DNA from: CAVPTL01 sp963708725
Lineage (GTDB): Bacteria; Actinomycetota; Thermoleophilia; Gaiellales; JAICJC01
DNA length: 64,000 nt
Direction of reading: 5' to 3'
Assembly: GCA_963708725.1 (NCBI GenBank)
Contig: CAVPTL010000011.1
Location: 118,044-182,043, forward strand
Shown here: positions 26,039-34,933 of the stretch, piece by piece
Numbering within the stretch: position 1 is the first letter of the stretch
Layout of the letters: every line of letters starts with the position of its first letter
Notes under the pieces: model-generated
Databases searched by the model: none
What the model saw: only the letters and a program-made list of their open reading frames with translations
What the model was told of the DNA's origin: nothing
Position numbers and translations under genes: made by a program

Positions 26039-26994
26039 TGGCCGTCGAAACCGCTGATGCGGTCGTCAAGCGCGCTCACATCCCCGCGAATCCCAATCTG
26101 GCCCAGCGGTTCTGGGCCGGTACCGTGCGCTGGTTCAAGCTCCTGTGCGACCACAAGAGCGGGCTGATCGGCCTCTTGCTGCTCGCATTCTTCACGGTGA
26201 TCGCGATCATCGGCCCGTGGATCGCCCCGCAGGATCCTGGAGCGTCCTCGTCCTACTCGTCGGCCATCCTGGCGGCACCCAGCTCCGCGCACTGGCTGGG
26301 CACCGATGAGAACGGCCGCGACATGCTCTCGCTCCTGCTCCTGGGCACGCGCGTGTCGCTGATCGTGGGCGTGGCCGCCGCGGCGGTGTCGGTGCTGATT
26401 GGCGGCGCCTGCGGAATCGCCGCCGGGTACTTCGGCGGAGCCGTCGATCACGGTCTCACGGCGCTCGACGACTGGTTCCTGGTGATCCCGTTCCTGCCGC
26501 TTGCGATCGTCATGGTCGCGCTGCTCGGCCCGCGCGCCCAGAACCTGCCGTTCGGGAAGATCTCGGTCGTGATCATCGTGATCGGGGTGACCGGCTGGGC
26601 CGGTACGTCGCGGATCATCAGGTCACAGGTACTGTCGGTCAAGGAACGACAGTACGTCGAGAGATCCAAGGCGCTGGGGGCGTCGGAGTGGTGGATCGTG
26701 CGCAAGCAGATCCTGCCGAACGTGCTGCCGCTGATCTTCGCCAACACGATCCTGATCATCGCAATCGCGATCCTGTCGGAGTCGACGCTGTCGTTCCTGG
26801 GGTTGGGCGACCTCACCCACCCGTCCTGGGGCACGCTGCTCGACAGCGCCAACAACTCCGGCGCCGTCTCGTCCGGGGCGTGGTGGTACTTCATCCCACC
26901 GGGCCTCTGCATCTGCCTGCTGGTGATGGGTTTCACGCTGGTGGGCTATGCCGTCGAGGAGATCGTCAATCCCCGGCTTCGGGACGGCCGCTAG
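26038..26994 (+). CDS. Peptide ABC permease, OppC/DppC family
   Basis: A 318-residue permease: LGTDENGRDMLSLLLLGTRVSL, six membrane segments, EAA loop YVERSKALGASEWWIVRKQILPN, and LSFLGLGDLTHPSWG. Overlaps oppB by one base. Confidence 0.94.
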   Translation: MAVETADAVVKRAHIPANPNLAQRFWAGTVRWFKLLCDHKSGLIGLLLLAFFTVIAIIGPWIAPQDPGASSSYSSAILAAPSSAHWLGTDENGRDMLSLLLLGTRVSLIVGVAAAAVSVLIGGACGIAAGYFGGAVDHGLTALDDWFLVIPFLPLAIVMVALLGPRAQNLPFGKISVVIIVIGVTGWAGTSRIIRSQVLSVKERQYVERSKALGASEWWIVRKQILPNVLPLIFANTILIIAIAILSESTLSFLGLGDLTHPSWGTLLDSANNSGAVSSGAWWYFIPPGLCICLLVMGFTLVGYAVEEIVNPRLRDGR

Positions 26995-28047
26995 ATGGCG
27001 GCGACCGAACCCGTCGGCCCGGTCGAGCCCGTCCCCGAGGAGAAGCGCGGTGAAGTCCTGCTGGACGTGAAGAATCTCGCCGTCGCCTACAAGGACAAAG
27101 AGGGCAACGAGGTGCGGCTGATCGACGATGTCAGCTTCCAGCTGCGGCGGGGCGAGGCGATGGGTCTGGCAGGGGAGTCGGGGTGCGGCAAGACCACGAC
27201 AGCGCTCTCGATCCTCGGGCTCCTGCCGCAGAACCTGTATCGCGCCAGCGGCACCATCGACATCAACTCGACGCGCGGCATGATGCACGTCCACCGGCGC
27301 ACCGAGCGCGGTCTCCGCGACCTGCGCTGGAACACCGTCTCGATCGTGTTCCAGGGGGCGATGAACTCGCTCGATCCGGTGCAGCGCGTGAACGACCAGA
27401 TCGGAACCGCGATCAAGCTGCACGAGCCGGGGATCGAGCAAGCCGCGGTCGATAGCCGGATCAAGGAGCTGTTCGGCTACGTCGGGATCAGCGCCGGCCG
27501 GGTGCGGCAGTATCCGCACGAGTTCTCGGGCGGCATGCGCCAGCGGGTGATGATCGCGCTCGCACTTGCCTGTAACCCCGAGCTGATCATCGGCGATGAG
27601 CCGACCACCGCGCTCGACGTGATGATGCAGGCCCAGATCCTCGAGTTGCTGGAGTCGCTTCGCCGTGACTTCGGGCTTTCGATGATCCTGATCACCCACG
27701 ACCTGTCGGTGCTGGCCGAGACCTGCGACAAGGTCGCGATCATGTATGGCGGCCAGATCGCAGAGACCGGGCCGATCGGCGACGTCTACCGCGAGCCCCA
27801 GCATCCCTACACCCGACGGCTTCTGGGGGCGTTTCCGGTGATCGGCGGCCCGCGCGAGCTGGCGCCGGCGATTCCGGGCGTCCCGCCTGATCCCGCCGCG
27901 CTGCCTGAGGGTTGCCGGTTTGCGCCGCGCTGCCATGTGGCCAAGGACGCGTGCGTGGAGACTCCGCACGTGGAGATGCGTGATGTGAATGACGAGCGCC
28001 AGGCCCGGTGCCTGTTCGCGCCGTGGGAGGGGGGTGCTCCGCGATGA
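26995..28047 (+). CDS. Peptide ABC ATPase, OppD/DppD family
   Basis: A 350-residue ATPase: Walker A GESGCGKTT, signature FSGGMRQRV, Walker B LIIGDEPTTALD, switch LITHDLSV, and the C-terminal CxxRC-type cluster (GCRFAPRCHVAKDAC) typical of peptide-importer ATPases, some of which hold an iron-sulfur cluster. Starts directly after the oppC stop (TAGATG). Could also serve the permease pair at 14-16 kb, which has no ATPase nearby. Confidence 0.94.
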   Translation: MAATEPVGPVEPVPEEKRGEVLLDVKNLAVAYKDKEGNEVRLIDDVSFQLRRGEAMGLAGESGCGKTTTALSILGLLPQNLYRASGTIDINSTRGMMHVHRRTERGLRDLRWNTVSIVFQGAMNSLDPVQRVNDQIGTAIKLHEPGIEQAAVDSRIKELFGYVGISAGRVRQYPHEFSGGMRQRVMIALALACNPELIIGDEPTTALDVMMQAQILELLESLRRDFGLSMILITHDLSVLAETCDKVAIMYGGQIAETGPIGDVYREPQHPYTRRLLGAFPVIGGPRELAPAIPGVPPDPAALPEGCRFAPRCHVAKDACVETPHVEMRDVNDERQARCLFAPWEGGAPR

Positions 28048-29042
28048 GCGCCGAGGCCAACGGCACCCCGATGTTCAAGGTCGATGACCTCAAGGTGCAC
28101 TTCCCGGTGCGCGGCATCGACACGGTGGTGAAGGCGCTGGACGGGGTCGACCTGGAGTGGCGGCGAGGCGAGGTACTGGGGATCGTGGGCGAGTCGGGCT
28201 GTGGGAAGTCGACCCTCGGCCGGGCGCTGATGGGACTCCAGCCGGCGACATCAGGGGTGGTCAGCTTCGAGGGTTCGCCGCTTCGCAAGGGCGACCTGCG
28301 AAAGATGCGGCGGCGGGTGCAGATGGTGTTCCAGGATCCCTACCAGTCGCTCAATCCCCGCATGACGGTCGGCGCACTCGTGCAGGAGGGCCTCACGATC
28401 CACAAGGTCGGAAAGCGCGGCACCGAGCGGGTTGCTCGGGCGGTCGAGGCGCTCGAGGGCGCCGGCCTGCGGCCCGTCGAGCGGTTCTGGGACAGATATC
28501 CACACGAGCTTTCGGGCGGCCAGCGCCAGCGCGTTGTGATCGCCGCGGCACTCGTGCTCGAGCCCGAGGGGCTCGTGTGCGACGAGCCGGTATCGGCGCT
28601 GGACGTCTCGATCCGCGCGCAGGTGGTGCAGCTGCTGATGGAGCTCAAGCGTGATCGCAACCTGGGACTGATCTTCATCACCCACGACGTCGGACTGGCC
28701 TGGGCGCTGTGCGACCGCGTGGCGGTGATGTATCTGGGCCGTGTGATCGAGCAGGGGACGACCGAGCAGGTGCTTTCCAACCCGCAGCATCCCTACACCA
28801 AGGCGCTGCTCTCGGTGGTGCCAAACCCGGTGCCTCGCGAGGGAGACGAACGGCGAACGGTGCTGGAGGGCGAACTCCCCGACGCATCGAACATCCCGTC
28901 AGGCTGCCGCTTCCATCCGCGCTGCCCGATGGCGTTCGACCGCTGCCATACCGACGACCCCGAGGCCCTGATCCCGATCACCGGCGATCCCGGCCACGTG
29001 GCGGCCTGCTGGCTACTCGACCAACCCGTCACAGCTCCGTAA
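28044..29042 (+). CDS. Peptide ABC ATPase, OppF/DppF family
   Basis: A 332-residue ATPase: Walker A GESGCGKST, Q-loop FQDPYQSLNPRM, signature LSGGQRQRV, Walker B LVCDEPVSALD, switch FITHDVGL, C-terminal GCRFHPRCPMAFDRC. ATGA overlap fixes the start at 28044. The palindrome at 29055 follows its stop. Confidence 0.94.
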   Translation: MSAEANGTPMFKVDDLKVHFPVRGIDTVVKALDGVDLEWRRGEVLGIVGESGCGKSTLGRALMGLQPATSGVVSFEGSPLRKGDLRKMRRRVQMVFQDPYQSLNPRMTVGALVQEGLTIHKVGKRGTERVARAVEALEGAGLRPVERFWDRYPHELSGGQRQRVVIAAALVLEPEGLVCDEPVSALDVSIRAQVVQLLMELKRDRNLGLIFITHDVGLAWALCDRVAVMYLGRVIEQGTTEQVLSNPQHPYTKALLSVVPNPVPREGDERRTVLEGELPDASNIPSGCRFHPRCPMAFDRCHTDDPEALIPITGDPGHVAACWLLDQPVTAP

Positions 29043-29054
29043 CAACTCAGTGCG

Positions 29055-29087
29055 GTGAATAAATGGTGCCAGGCACCATTTATTCAC
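29055..29087. repeat. Dispersed palindrome, copy C, between convergent genes
   Basis: A 33-nt perfect palindrome with 16-nt arms GTGAATAAATGGTGCC around one A. It lies between two convergent genes, and the TGA of the DegT gene (29084-29086) is inside its arm. Position suggests a bidirectional terminator. Confidence 0.88.
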
Positions 29088-30310
29088 AGCTCGGAGGCGG
29101 CGGATTGGATCTTGGCGAGGGCGTCGATGACGTCCTGGATGCCCTGCTGGCCGGCCCGGAAGATGTTCTCGTTGAGGTAGACGGCCTCGCGCAGCGCCGC
29201 GTTCTCGGCCACGGGGAAGCTCATGTTGGCCGGGTCGAGCCGATCGGCGTACTCCACGGCCACCGGAAGCCGCGAGAGCGACGGCTGGAAGAGCTCATAC
29301 CGGCTCATCGGCGGGTACTGGATCTCGGCCGGGATGCCCTCGGCCTCGAGTGCCTCGACGATCCGCTCGTTGCCGGCACCGGCAAACGCCTCCGGCTCGA
29401 TCGCGAAGATGAACCGGTAGAAGCTCGATCGGGTGATGCGCTCGTCACGCGGGTAGAGCCGCACTCCGGGAACCTGCACCGCCAGTCGCTCGAACTCGGC
29501 CGCCGCGGCCTCACGCTCGGCGCGCTGTTGTTCGAATCGGGCCAATCCGCCCACCAGAAGCGCTGCCTGCAGCTCTCCCAGCCGGTAGTTCGCCCCGAAC
29601 GTGTACTCCTGCTCGGCGGCGTCCTTGGCCCGCCCGCAATCGATCAGCGAGTGCGCCAGCCGGGCCAGCCGGTCGTCGCTACAGAGCAGCGTCCCGCCCT
29701 CGCCGGAGGTCAAAAGCTTGCTCGACTGATGCGAAAACGAGCCAAAATCACCGATGCAGCCCGCCCCGCGGTCACGCCAGCGTTGCCCGTGGGCATGGGC
29801 GCAGTCCTCGACCACGTGCAACCCGTGCCTGGTCGCGATCGCCATCAATCGGTCCATGTCGGCCATCTGCTGGCCCAGGTGCACCGGCATGAGCGCCCGG
29901 GTGCGCGGCGTGATCGCGGCCTCGACCGCGTCGGGATCGAGCGTCAGATGCGTCGGATCGACATCCACGATCACGGGCAGCGCACCGGCCGCGATCGCGG
30001 CATAGGCGGTGGCCGCGAATGTCAGCGCCGGCACGATCACCTCGTCGCCCCAGCCGATGCCAAGCGCCTTGAGCGCCACCTCCATGGTGACGGTGCCGTT
30101 GACCATCACGATCCCGTGTTCGGCGCCCTGATAGGCCGCGAATCCATCGGCGAAGCTCGACGCGTTTGGGCCGGGCTCGGGCCAGCCGCCCACCTGCCCG
30201 CTGCGAACCACGTTCACGACCGCCTCGACATCGCTCTCGTCCAGGTGCGGCCATGTGGGGTAGGGGGCGGTTCGCACGGGGCTGCCGCCGGTGATCGCGA
30301 GCACACTCAT
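29084..30310 (-). CDS. DegT/DnrJ/EryC1/StrS-family sugar aminotransferase
   Basis: PLP-dependent aminotransferase of 408 aa that in this family acts on keto-sugars. Substrate and PLP motifs: GTVTMEVALKALGIGWGDEVIVPALTF in the N-domain, EDCAHAHG, FSHQSSKLLTSGEGG with the PLP Lys, and NYRLGELQAALL. Divergent from the ROK regulator and behind the shared operator at 30377. Together with the Gfo/Idh dehydrogenase at 34.9 kb it forms an oxidation/transamination pair known from 3-amino sugar chemistry; in this catabolic context it may run in the removing direction (inference). Confidence 0.9.
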   Translation of the reverse strand: MSVLAITGGSPVRTAPYPTWPHLDESDVEAVVNVVRSGQVGGWPEPGPNASSFADGFAAYQGAEHGIVMVNGTVTMEVALKALGIGWGDEVIVPALTFAATAYAAIAAGALPVIVDVDPTHLTLDPDAVEAAITPRTRALMPVHLGQQMADMDRLMAIATRHGLHVVEDCAHAHGQRWRDRGAGCIGDFGSFSHQSSKLLTSGEGGTLLCSDDRLARLAHSLIDCGRAKDAAEQEYTFGANYRLGELQAALLVGGLARFEQQRAEREAAAAEFERLAVQVPGVRLYPRDERITRSSFYRFIFAIEPEAFAGAGNERIVEALEAEGIPAEIQYPPMSRYELFQPSLSRLPVAVEYADRLDPANMSFPVAENAALREAVYLNENIFRAGQQGIQDVIDALAKIQSAASEL

Positions 30311-30376
30311 CGAGAGGCCTCCAGGGATTCGCTTGACTTCAGTCCGATCAAGAGCCTATCCTCCACCGGTACTTTC

Positions 30377-30389
30377 AGGAAAGTTTCCT
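30377..30389. promoter_or_regulatory. 13-bp palindromic operator, probable ROK-regulator site (copy 2)
   Basis: AGGAAAGTTTCCT, the exact reverse complement of the site at 7252-7264. It directly abuts the -10-like TACTAT and lies between the divergent DegT and ROK genes, so bound protein would block the ROK-importer promoter. Confidence 0.78.
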
Positions 30390-30395
30390 TACTAT
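30390..30395 (+). promoter_or_regulatory. -10 box of the ROK-importer operon
   Basis: TACTAT immediately downstream of the operator. Transcription would begin near 30402, before the GGGGAGAG ribosome binding site at 30407-30414. That excludes any start codon further upstream. Confidence 0.5.
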
Positions 30396-30417
30396 ATGCG
30401 GTGAGTGGGGAGAGACC

Positions 30418-31629
30418 ACGAGCGCGACGCGGACTTTTGCTGCCGGGACACCAAGCCTTCTGAAGGCGATCAACGAGCGCACCATCCTCGAGCTGATTCG
30501 TGATGAGGGCATGTTGTCACGAGCCCAGATGGCGCGCCGGAGCGGCCTCAGCAAGCCCACCGTGTCCCAGGCACTTGTCGGGTTGGCCGGCGCCGGCCTG
30601 GTGCTCGAGACCGGGCGATCCACCGGCCGCAAGGGGCCTGGAGCGGCGCTGTATGCGCTCAATCCGCGCTCGGGATTCGTCGTCGGCCTCGACGTCGGCC
30701 GCAACTGGGTACGGGCTGCATTGGCCGATATCACCGGCCGATTCGTGGCGCGCACGCAGGAGCGCACCGAACGTAGCTCGGCGCGACGCGTGACCCAGAT
30801 CGGCGAGCTCGCTCATCGGGTGACCGCCGAGGCGGGGATCGACTGGTCACAGGTGACGCATGCCACGGTCGGCAGCTCGGGCGTGCTCGATCCTTCCAGC
30901 GGGGCACTCGCGCTGGCACCGAACCTTCCCGGCTGGGGCCGCCACGGGCTGGTGGACGCGATCCGCGAGCAGCTGGGGGCCGACGTCAGCTTCGAGAACG
31001 ACGTCAACCTGGCCGCGCTCGGCGAGAGCTGGCGCGGTGCCGGCGTCGGCGTCGCCAACTTCGTGTTCCTGTCGGTCGGCACCGGCGTCGGGCTTGGGAT
31101 CGTGATCGACGGTCAGCTATTTCGCGGCGCCTACGGGGCCGCGGGTGAGATCGCCTACGTCCCGATCGGAAACGACGATCCCTACGACCCCCACAATCGC
31201 CGCCGCGGCGCGCTCGAGGAAGCCGCCGGTGCCAGTGGCGTGATCCGCTCGGCGCGAGCCCTCGGCATGCCCCCGCCGCTCACGGTGAAGTCGATCTTCG
31301 CCGCGGCCCGGTCGGGTGATCCCGTTGCCTCACAGGTTGTCGAGGCCGAGGCAGGCAGGATCGCGCTGGCGATCGCCGCGGTGGCGCCGATCCTCGATCC
31401 GGAGCTGGTGATTCTGGGCGGCGGGATCGCCGCCGGCGCCGGTGACCTGCTGGTCGATCCGGCCGCCCGGGAGCTCAATCGGCTATCGCCGTTTCGGCCG
31501 CGGCTGACGATCTCGCAGCTCGGAGATGACGCCGTCGTGCACGGCGCTGTGGCAACCGCCCTAGCGGCGGCCCAGGAACAGGTGTTCAATCGCAATCGTG
31601 ATGCAGACCGAAGGGAGAGCGTGGTATGA
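30418..31629 (+). CDS. ROK-family transcriptional regulator
   Basis: N-terminal winged helix (LLKAINERTILELIRDEG, then AQMARRSGLSKPTVSQAL) and a ROK sugar-kinase-like domain (GLDVGRNWVRAALADITG; FLSVGTGVGLGIVIDG; EIAYVPIG). From ATG 30511 the protein would be 372 aa and lose the first DNA-binding helix. The open frame runs upstream to ACG at 30418, which lies 3 nt after GGGGAGAG and gives 403 aa, the family's usual length, so I use it. ATGA overlap with the importer's binding protein. Likely effector: a sugar or sugar phosphate from this pathway. Confidence 0.88.
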   Translation, partial: TSATRTFAAGTPSLLKAINERTILELIRDEGMLSRAQMARRSGLSKPTVSQALVGLAGAGLVLETGRSTGRKGPGAALYALNPRSGFVVGLDVGRNWVRAALADITGRFVARTQERTERSSARRVTQIGELAHRVTAEAGIDWSQVTHATVGSSGVLDPSSGALALAPNLPGWGRHGLVDAIREQLGADVSFENDVNLAALGESWRGAGVGVANFVFLSVGTGVGLGIVIDGQLFRGAYGAAGEIAYVPIGNDDPYDPHNRRRGALEEAAGASGVIRSARALGMPPPLTVKSIFAAARSGDPVASQVVEAEAGRIALAIAAVAPILDPELVILGGGIAAGAGDLLVDPAARELNRLSPFRPRLTISQLGDDAVVHGAVATALAAAQEQVFNRNRDADRRESVV

Positions 31630-33026
31630 GCAAGGTTGAGGTACGGAGACGTCCCAAAGCGCGCTGGCTGGCGCTTGCGGTGGCGGCGCTCGTGCTCGTG
31701 GCCGCGACCGGCTGCGGTAGTTCGAGTAGCGACAGCAGCTCCAGTTCGGCCCCGTCGTCAGGCGGCACCGTCGACAAGACCCCGGTCACGATCACGTTGT
31801 GGCACATGTTCGCGGGCGAAGAGTCAAAGCCGTTCAACGACGCGCTCAAGGGCTTCACGCAAAAGTATCCGTGGATCACGATCAAGCAGGAGGTTCAGCC
31901 GAACCCGAGCAACGACACGTTCGATCCGAACCTGATCAACGCCATCAACGGCGGTAACTCGCCCGATGTGGCGATGCCGTTCGGTCCCGACTACGTCGGC
32001 CAGTACTGCTCGAGCGGGTTGTGGCAGGATCTGACGCCGTTCATGACGGCCAGCGGCACGTCGATCTCGGACTTCGCCCCGGCCGCGGTCACCTACACCA
32101 GCTACGCCGGCAAGCAGTGCGCGCTGCCGTCGCTGACCGATGCCTACGGCCTCTACTACAACAAGGCGATGTTCGCCGCGGCCGGCATCGCGTCGCCGCC
32201 CAAGACGATGGACGAGCTGATGGCCGACGCCAAGAAGCTGACCGTCAAGAACTCCGACGGTTCGATCAAGGTGCTCGGGTTCAGCCCATTGAATGACGTC
32301 GGACAGCTCGGTGCCGCTGACCTATCCCGCTCCTGGAACGCGAAGTGGTTCAACTCCCAGAACAAGGCCCAGCTCGCGACCGATCCTGGTTGGACGAGCG
32401 CGTTCCAGTGGCAGAAGCAGCTGATCGACTTCTACGGCTACGACAATCTCGCGAAGTTCGTCAGCGGTTACAACACCTCGGAGTTCAACCCGACCAACAT
32501 GTTCGAGAACGGCAAGGTCGCGATGATCTTCGACGGCGAGTGGCGCACGGCGTTCATCGGCCGCGACGTGCCGAAGTTCGGCTACGACACCGTGCCGTTC
32601 CCGGCAGCCGACTCGAGCGTGTACGGCTCGGGCCGCGTGGGTGGCACCGTCGTGGGTATCCCCAAGGGCGCCGCGCATCCTCAGCAGGCGTGGCTTTTGG
32701 TCAACTACCTGGCCAGCGACACCAACTACCTGGTGACGATGGCAAACGCGCTCGGCAACGTGCCGACCACGACCGCTTCGGCCAACTCGCCGGATCTCAA
32801 GCAGCCGCGTCAGTTCACGACGTTCGAGAAGGTGTGGGCCAATCCGGCATCCTCGTTCTCGCCGCCGTTGCAGGCCGGGGGTGGCGGCTACGTCAACCTG
32901 GTGACCGCGTTTGAGTCGAAGTGGGAGTCGGGTGCGATCCCCGAGTCCGGGCTGCACGCTGCGCTGGTGCAACTCGACAACGACATCGATAACCAGCTCG
33001 CGCAGGGGGCTTCATCGGCGCCGTAG
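31626..33026 (+). CDS. CUT1 sugar ABC transporter solute-binding lipoprotein
   Basis: A 466-residue family-1 binding protein. Lipobox AATGC at about residue 30 followed by a Ser-rich linker; ITLWHMFAGEESKPFN, GNSPDVAMPF, LYYNKAMFAAAGI, MIFDGEWR, GGTVVGIPKGA. Translationally coupled to the ROK gene by ATGA and followed by two permeases. Ligand probably an oligosaccharide; amino-sugar disaccharides are suggested by the shared operator with the GH4 locus. Confidence 0.94.
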   Translation: MSKVEVRRRPKARWLALAVAALVLVAATGCGSSSSDSSSSSAPSSGGTVDKTPVTITLWHMFAGEESKPFNDALKGFTQKYPWITIKQEVQPNPSNDTFDPNLINAINGGNSPDVAMPFGPDYVGQYCSSGLWQDLTPFMTASGTSISDFAPAAVTYTSYAGKQCALPSLTDAYGLYYNKAMFAAAGIASPPKTMDELMADAKKLTVKNSDGSIKVLGFSPLNDVGQLGAADLSRSWNAKWFNSQNKAQLATDPGWTSAFQWQKQLIDFYGYDNLAKFVSGYNTSEFNPTNMFENGKVAMIFDGEWRTAFIGRDVPKFGYDTVPFPAADSSVYGSGRVGGTVVGIPKGAAHPQQAWLLVNYLASDTNYLVTMANALGNVPTTTASANSPDLKQPRQFTTFEKVWANPASSFSPPLQAGGGGYVNLVTAFESKWESGAIPESGLHAALVQLDNDIDNQLAQGASSAP

Positions 33027-34030
33027 CCGCTGAGGGCTCCGCGCAAACGCGGATTCCGCTTCGCACGCCGGCCGAGCGCCGGCGTGCGAAGCGGCGCTCG
33101 ACCATGCGGCGCTACGGCATCGTGCTTGCGATGCTGTCGCCGTGGATCGTCGGCTTCTGCCTGTTCACGGCCGGGCCGATGGTGATCAGCTTCTACTACT
33201 CGTTTACGCACTACGACCTCACCAGCTCGCCCCACTGGATCGGCCTTGCGAACTACGAGTTCATGTTCGGGCACGCCACCATCGACGGCCGTCCCAACCA
33301 GGGTGACCCGGTGATCGGTCAGGCCGTCAAGAACACGATCTGGATCATCCTGATCGCGCTGCCGTTGCGGGTGCTGTTTGCGATGGGCACAGCGATGCTC
33401 CTGACTCGGCCGCGCCACGGCGTCAACGGCTACCGCACGTTGTTCTTCATGCCTTCACTGGCGCCCACCGTCGGTGCGACCCTGGTGTTCGTGTACCTGT
33501 TCAACCCAACCACCGGCCCGATCAATATCTTCCTCAGCCACATTCCAGGGATCACGGCTCCGTTGTGGTTTATCGATCCGGAGTGGGCCAAGCCCGCGCT
33601 CCTGATCCTCGGTCTGTGGGGCGCGGGGGACGCGATCATCCTCTACCTCGCCGGCCTCCTGAACGTCCCGCGTGAGCTGTACGAGGCGATCACGGTCGAG
33701 GGCGCCAACGCCTGGCAGCGATTCAAGCACGTCACCCTGCCGATGATCACCCCGGTGATCCTGTTCACGGTGATCACCGGCATGATCGACAGCTTCCAGT
33801 ACTTCGATCAGGCCTTCGTGGCATCGACCACCGCCGGCACCTCCGTGGGCGATCCCCAGGGGGCGCTGATGTTCTACGGCGTGTGGCTGTACGAGCAGGC
33901 CTTCACCTATTTCCACATGGGCTACGCCTCCGCTCTTGCTTGGGTGCTGTTCGCCGTCACGATGCTCTGCACGGCACTTTTGCTGTGGACGTCGAGGCGC
34001 TGGGTCCACTACGGGGGAGGGCTCTCATAG
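33014..34030 (+). CDS. Sugar ABC permease, MalF/UgpA type
   Basis: About six membrane segments; EAA loop LYEAITVEGANAWQRFKHVTLPM; 338 aa from the marked start. The first conventional start is ATG 33104 (308 aa, beginning MRRYGIVLAML), which has no good ribosome binding site. AGGGGG at 33003-33008 precedes an in-frame ATC at 33014 with 5-nt spacing and overlaps the binding-protein stop, which gives a basic N-terminal tail. I mark that start as possible only; the core protein is certain. Confidence 0.9.
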   Translation: MGAVAAEGSAQTRIPLRTPAERRRAKRRSTMRRYGIVLAMLSPWIVGFCLFTAGPMVISFYYSFTHYDLTSSPHWIGLANYEFMFGHATIDGRPNQGDPVIGQAVKNTIWIILIALPLRVLFAMGTAMLLTRPRHGVNGYRTLFFMPSLAPTVGATLVFVYLFNPTTGPINIFLSHIPGITAPLWFIDPEWAKPALLILGLWGAGDAIILYLAGLLNVPRELYEAITVEGANAWQRFKHVTLPMITPVILFTVITGMIDSFQYFDQAFVASTTAGTSVGDPQGALMFYGVWLYEQAFTYFHMGYASALAWVLFAVTMLCTALLLWTSRRWVHYGGGLS

Positions 34031-34920
34031 CCGCCGTCGCCGAACGCCCGCAGCGAACCAAACCCGCCCACGTCCGGCGCAAGGCGTTCCTGATGGCGGT
34101 CGCCAACCACGCCGTCTTGATCGCGGTCTCGCTGGCGTTTGTCATCCCGGTGATCTTCATGTTCCTGACCGCGCTGATGACCGATCAGCAGGCGCTGTCG
34201 GCGCGGCTGATCCCGCATCCGTTCGTGTGGAGCAACTTCTCAACGGTGTTTCACCAGCTGCCGATCCTGCGGTTGACGTGGAACACGTTCCTGTATGCCG
34301 GGCTCTCGACAGTCGGGGTCGTGCTCTCCTGTGTGCCGGTGGCCTACGCGTTCGCGCGGCTCGAGTGGAAGGGCCGAAACGTGGTCTTCCTGCTGGTGCT
34401 GGCGACCCTGATGCTGCCCACCCAGGTGACCTCGGTGCCGCTCTACATCCTGTGGGCGCGCCAGTTCCACGACTGGACCGGGATCCAGTTCATCGGCACC
34501 CTGAAGCCGTTGATCATCCCGAGCTTCTTCGGCGACGCGTTCTCGATCTTCCTGCTGCGCCAGTTCTTCATGACGATCCCCAAGGAGCTGACCGACGCCA
34601 TGCGCGTCGACGGCGCCGGAGAGTTCCAGATCCTGATGCGGGTGGTCGTGCCGCTGGCAAAGCCCGCCATCGCCGCGGTGGCGCTGTTCAACTTCATCTA
34701 CGCCTGGAACGACTTCTACGGCCCGCTCGTGTACCTGTCCCAGAACACGCACGCCCAGACGCTTTCGATCGCACTGTCGTCGTTTCGCGGGATTCATCAC
34801 GTGAACTGGAATCTGACGATGGCGGCGGCGCTGCTGTTCATGCTGCCGATCGTGATCATCTTCTTCCTCGCCCAGCGCGTGTTTATCGAAGGCATCACGC
34901 TGACCGGCGTCAAGGGGTAA
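34027..34920 (+). CDS. Sugar ABC permease, MalG/UgpE type
   Basis: Six membrane segments and EAA loop ELTDAMRVDGAGEFQILMRVVVPLAKP. The expected start region has GGGGGAGGG (34014-34022) followed by ATA at 34027 in an ATAG overlap with the malF stop, the same geometry as the ATGA couplings elsewhere. No ATG, GTG or TTG is in frame until ATG 34093, which would give 275 aa. I mark 34027 (297 aa) as the better fit and 34093 as fallback. Confidence 0.9.
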   Translation: MAAVAERPQRTKPAHVRRKAFLMAVANHAVLIAVSLAFVIPVIFMFLTALMTDQQALSARLIPHPFVWSNFSTVFHQLPILRLTWNTFLYAGLSTVGVVLSCVPVAYAFARLEWKGRNVVFLLVLATLMLPTQVTSVPLYILWARQFHDWTGIQFIGTLKPLIIPSFFGDAFSIFLLRQFFMTIPKELTDAMRVDGAGEFQILMRVVVPLAKPAIAAVALFNFIYAWNDFYGPLVYLSQNTHAQTLSIALSSFRGIHHVNWNLTMAAALLFMLPIVIIFFLAQRVFIEGITLTGVKG

Positions 34921-34933
34921 CCTCTCGGCCGGT

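Noticed and set aside
29063..30463. 466-codon plus-strand open frame starting in palindrome copy C
   Set aside because: Antisense of the DegT aminotransferase. Similar readings from the palindromes recur because the repeat itself is open in several frames; they are not proteins.
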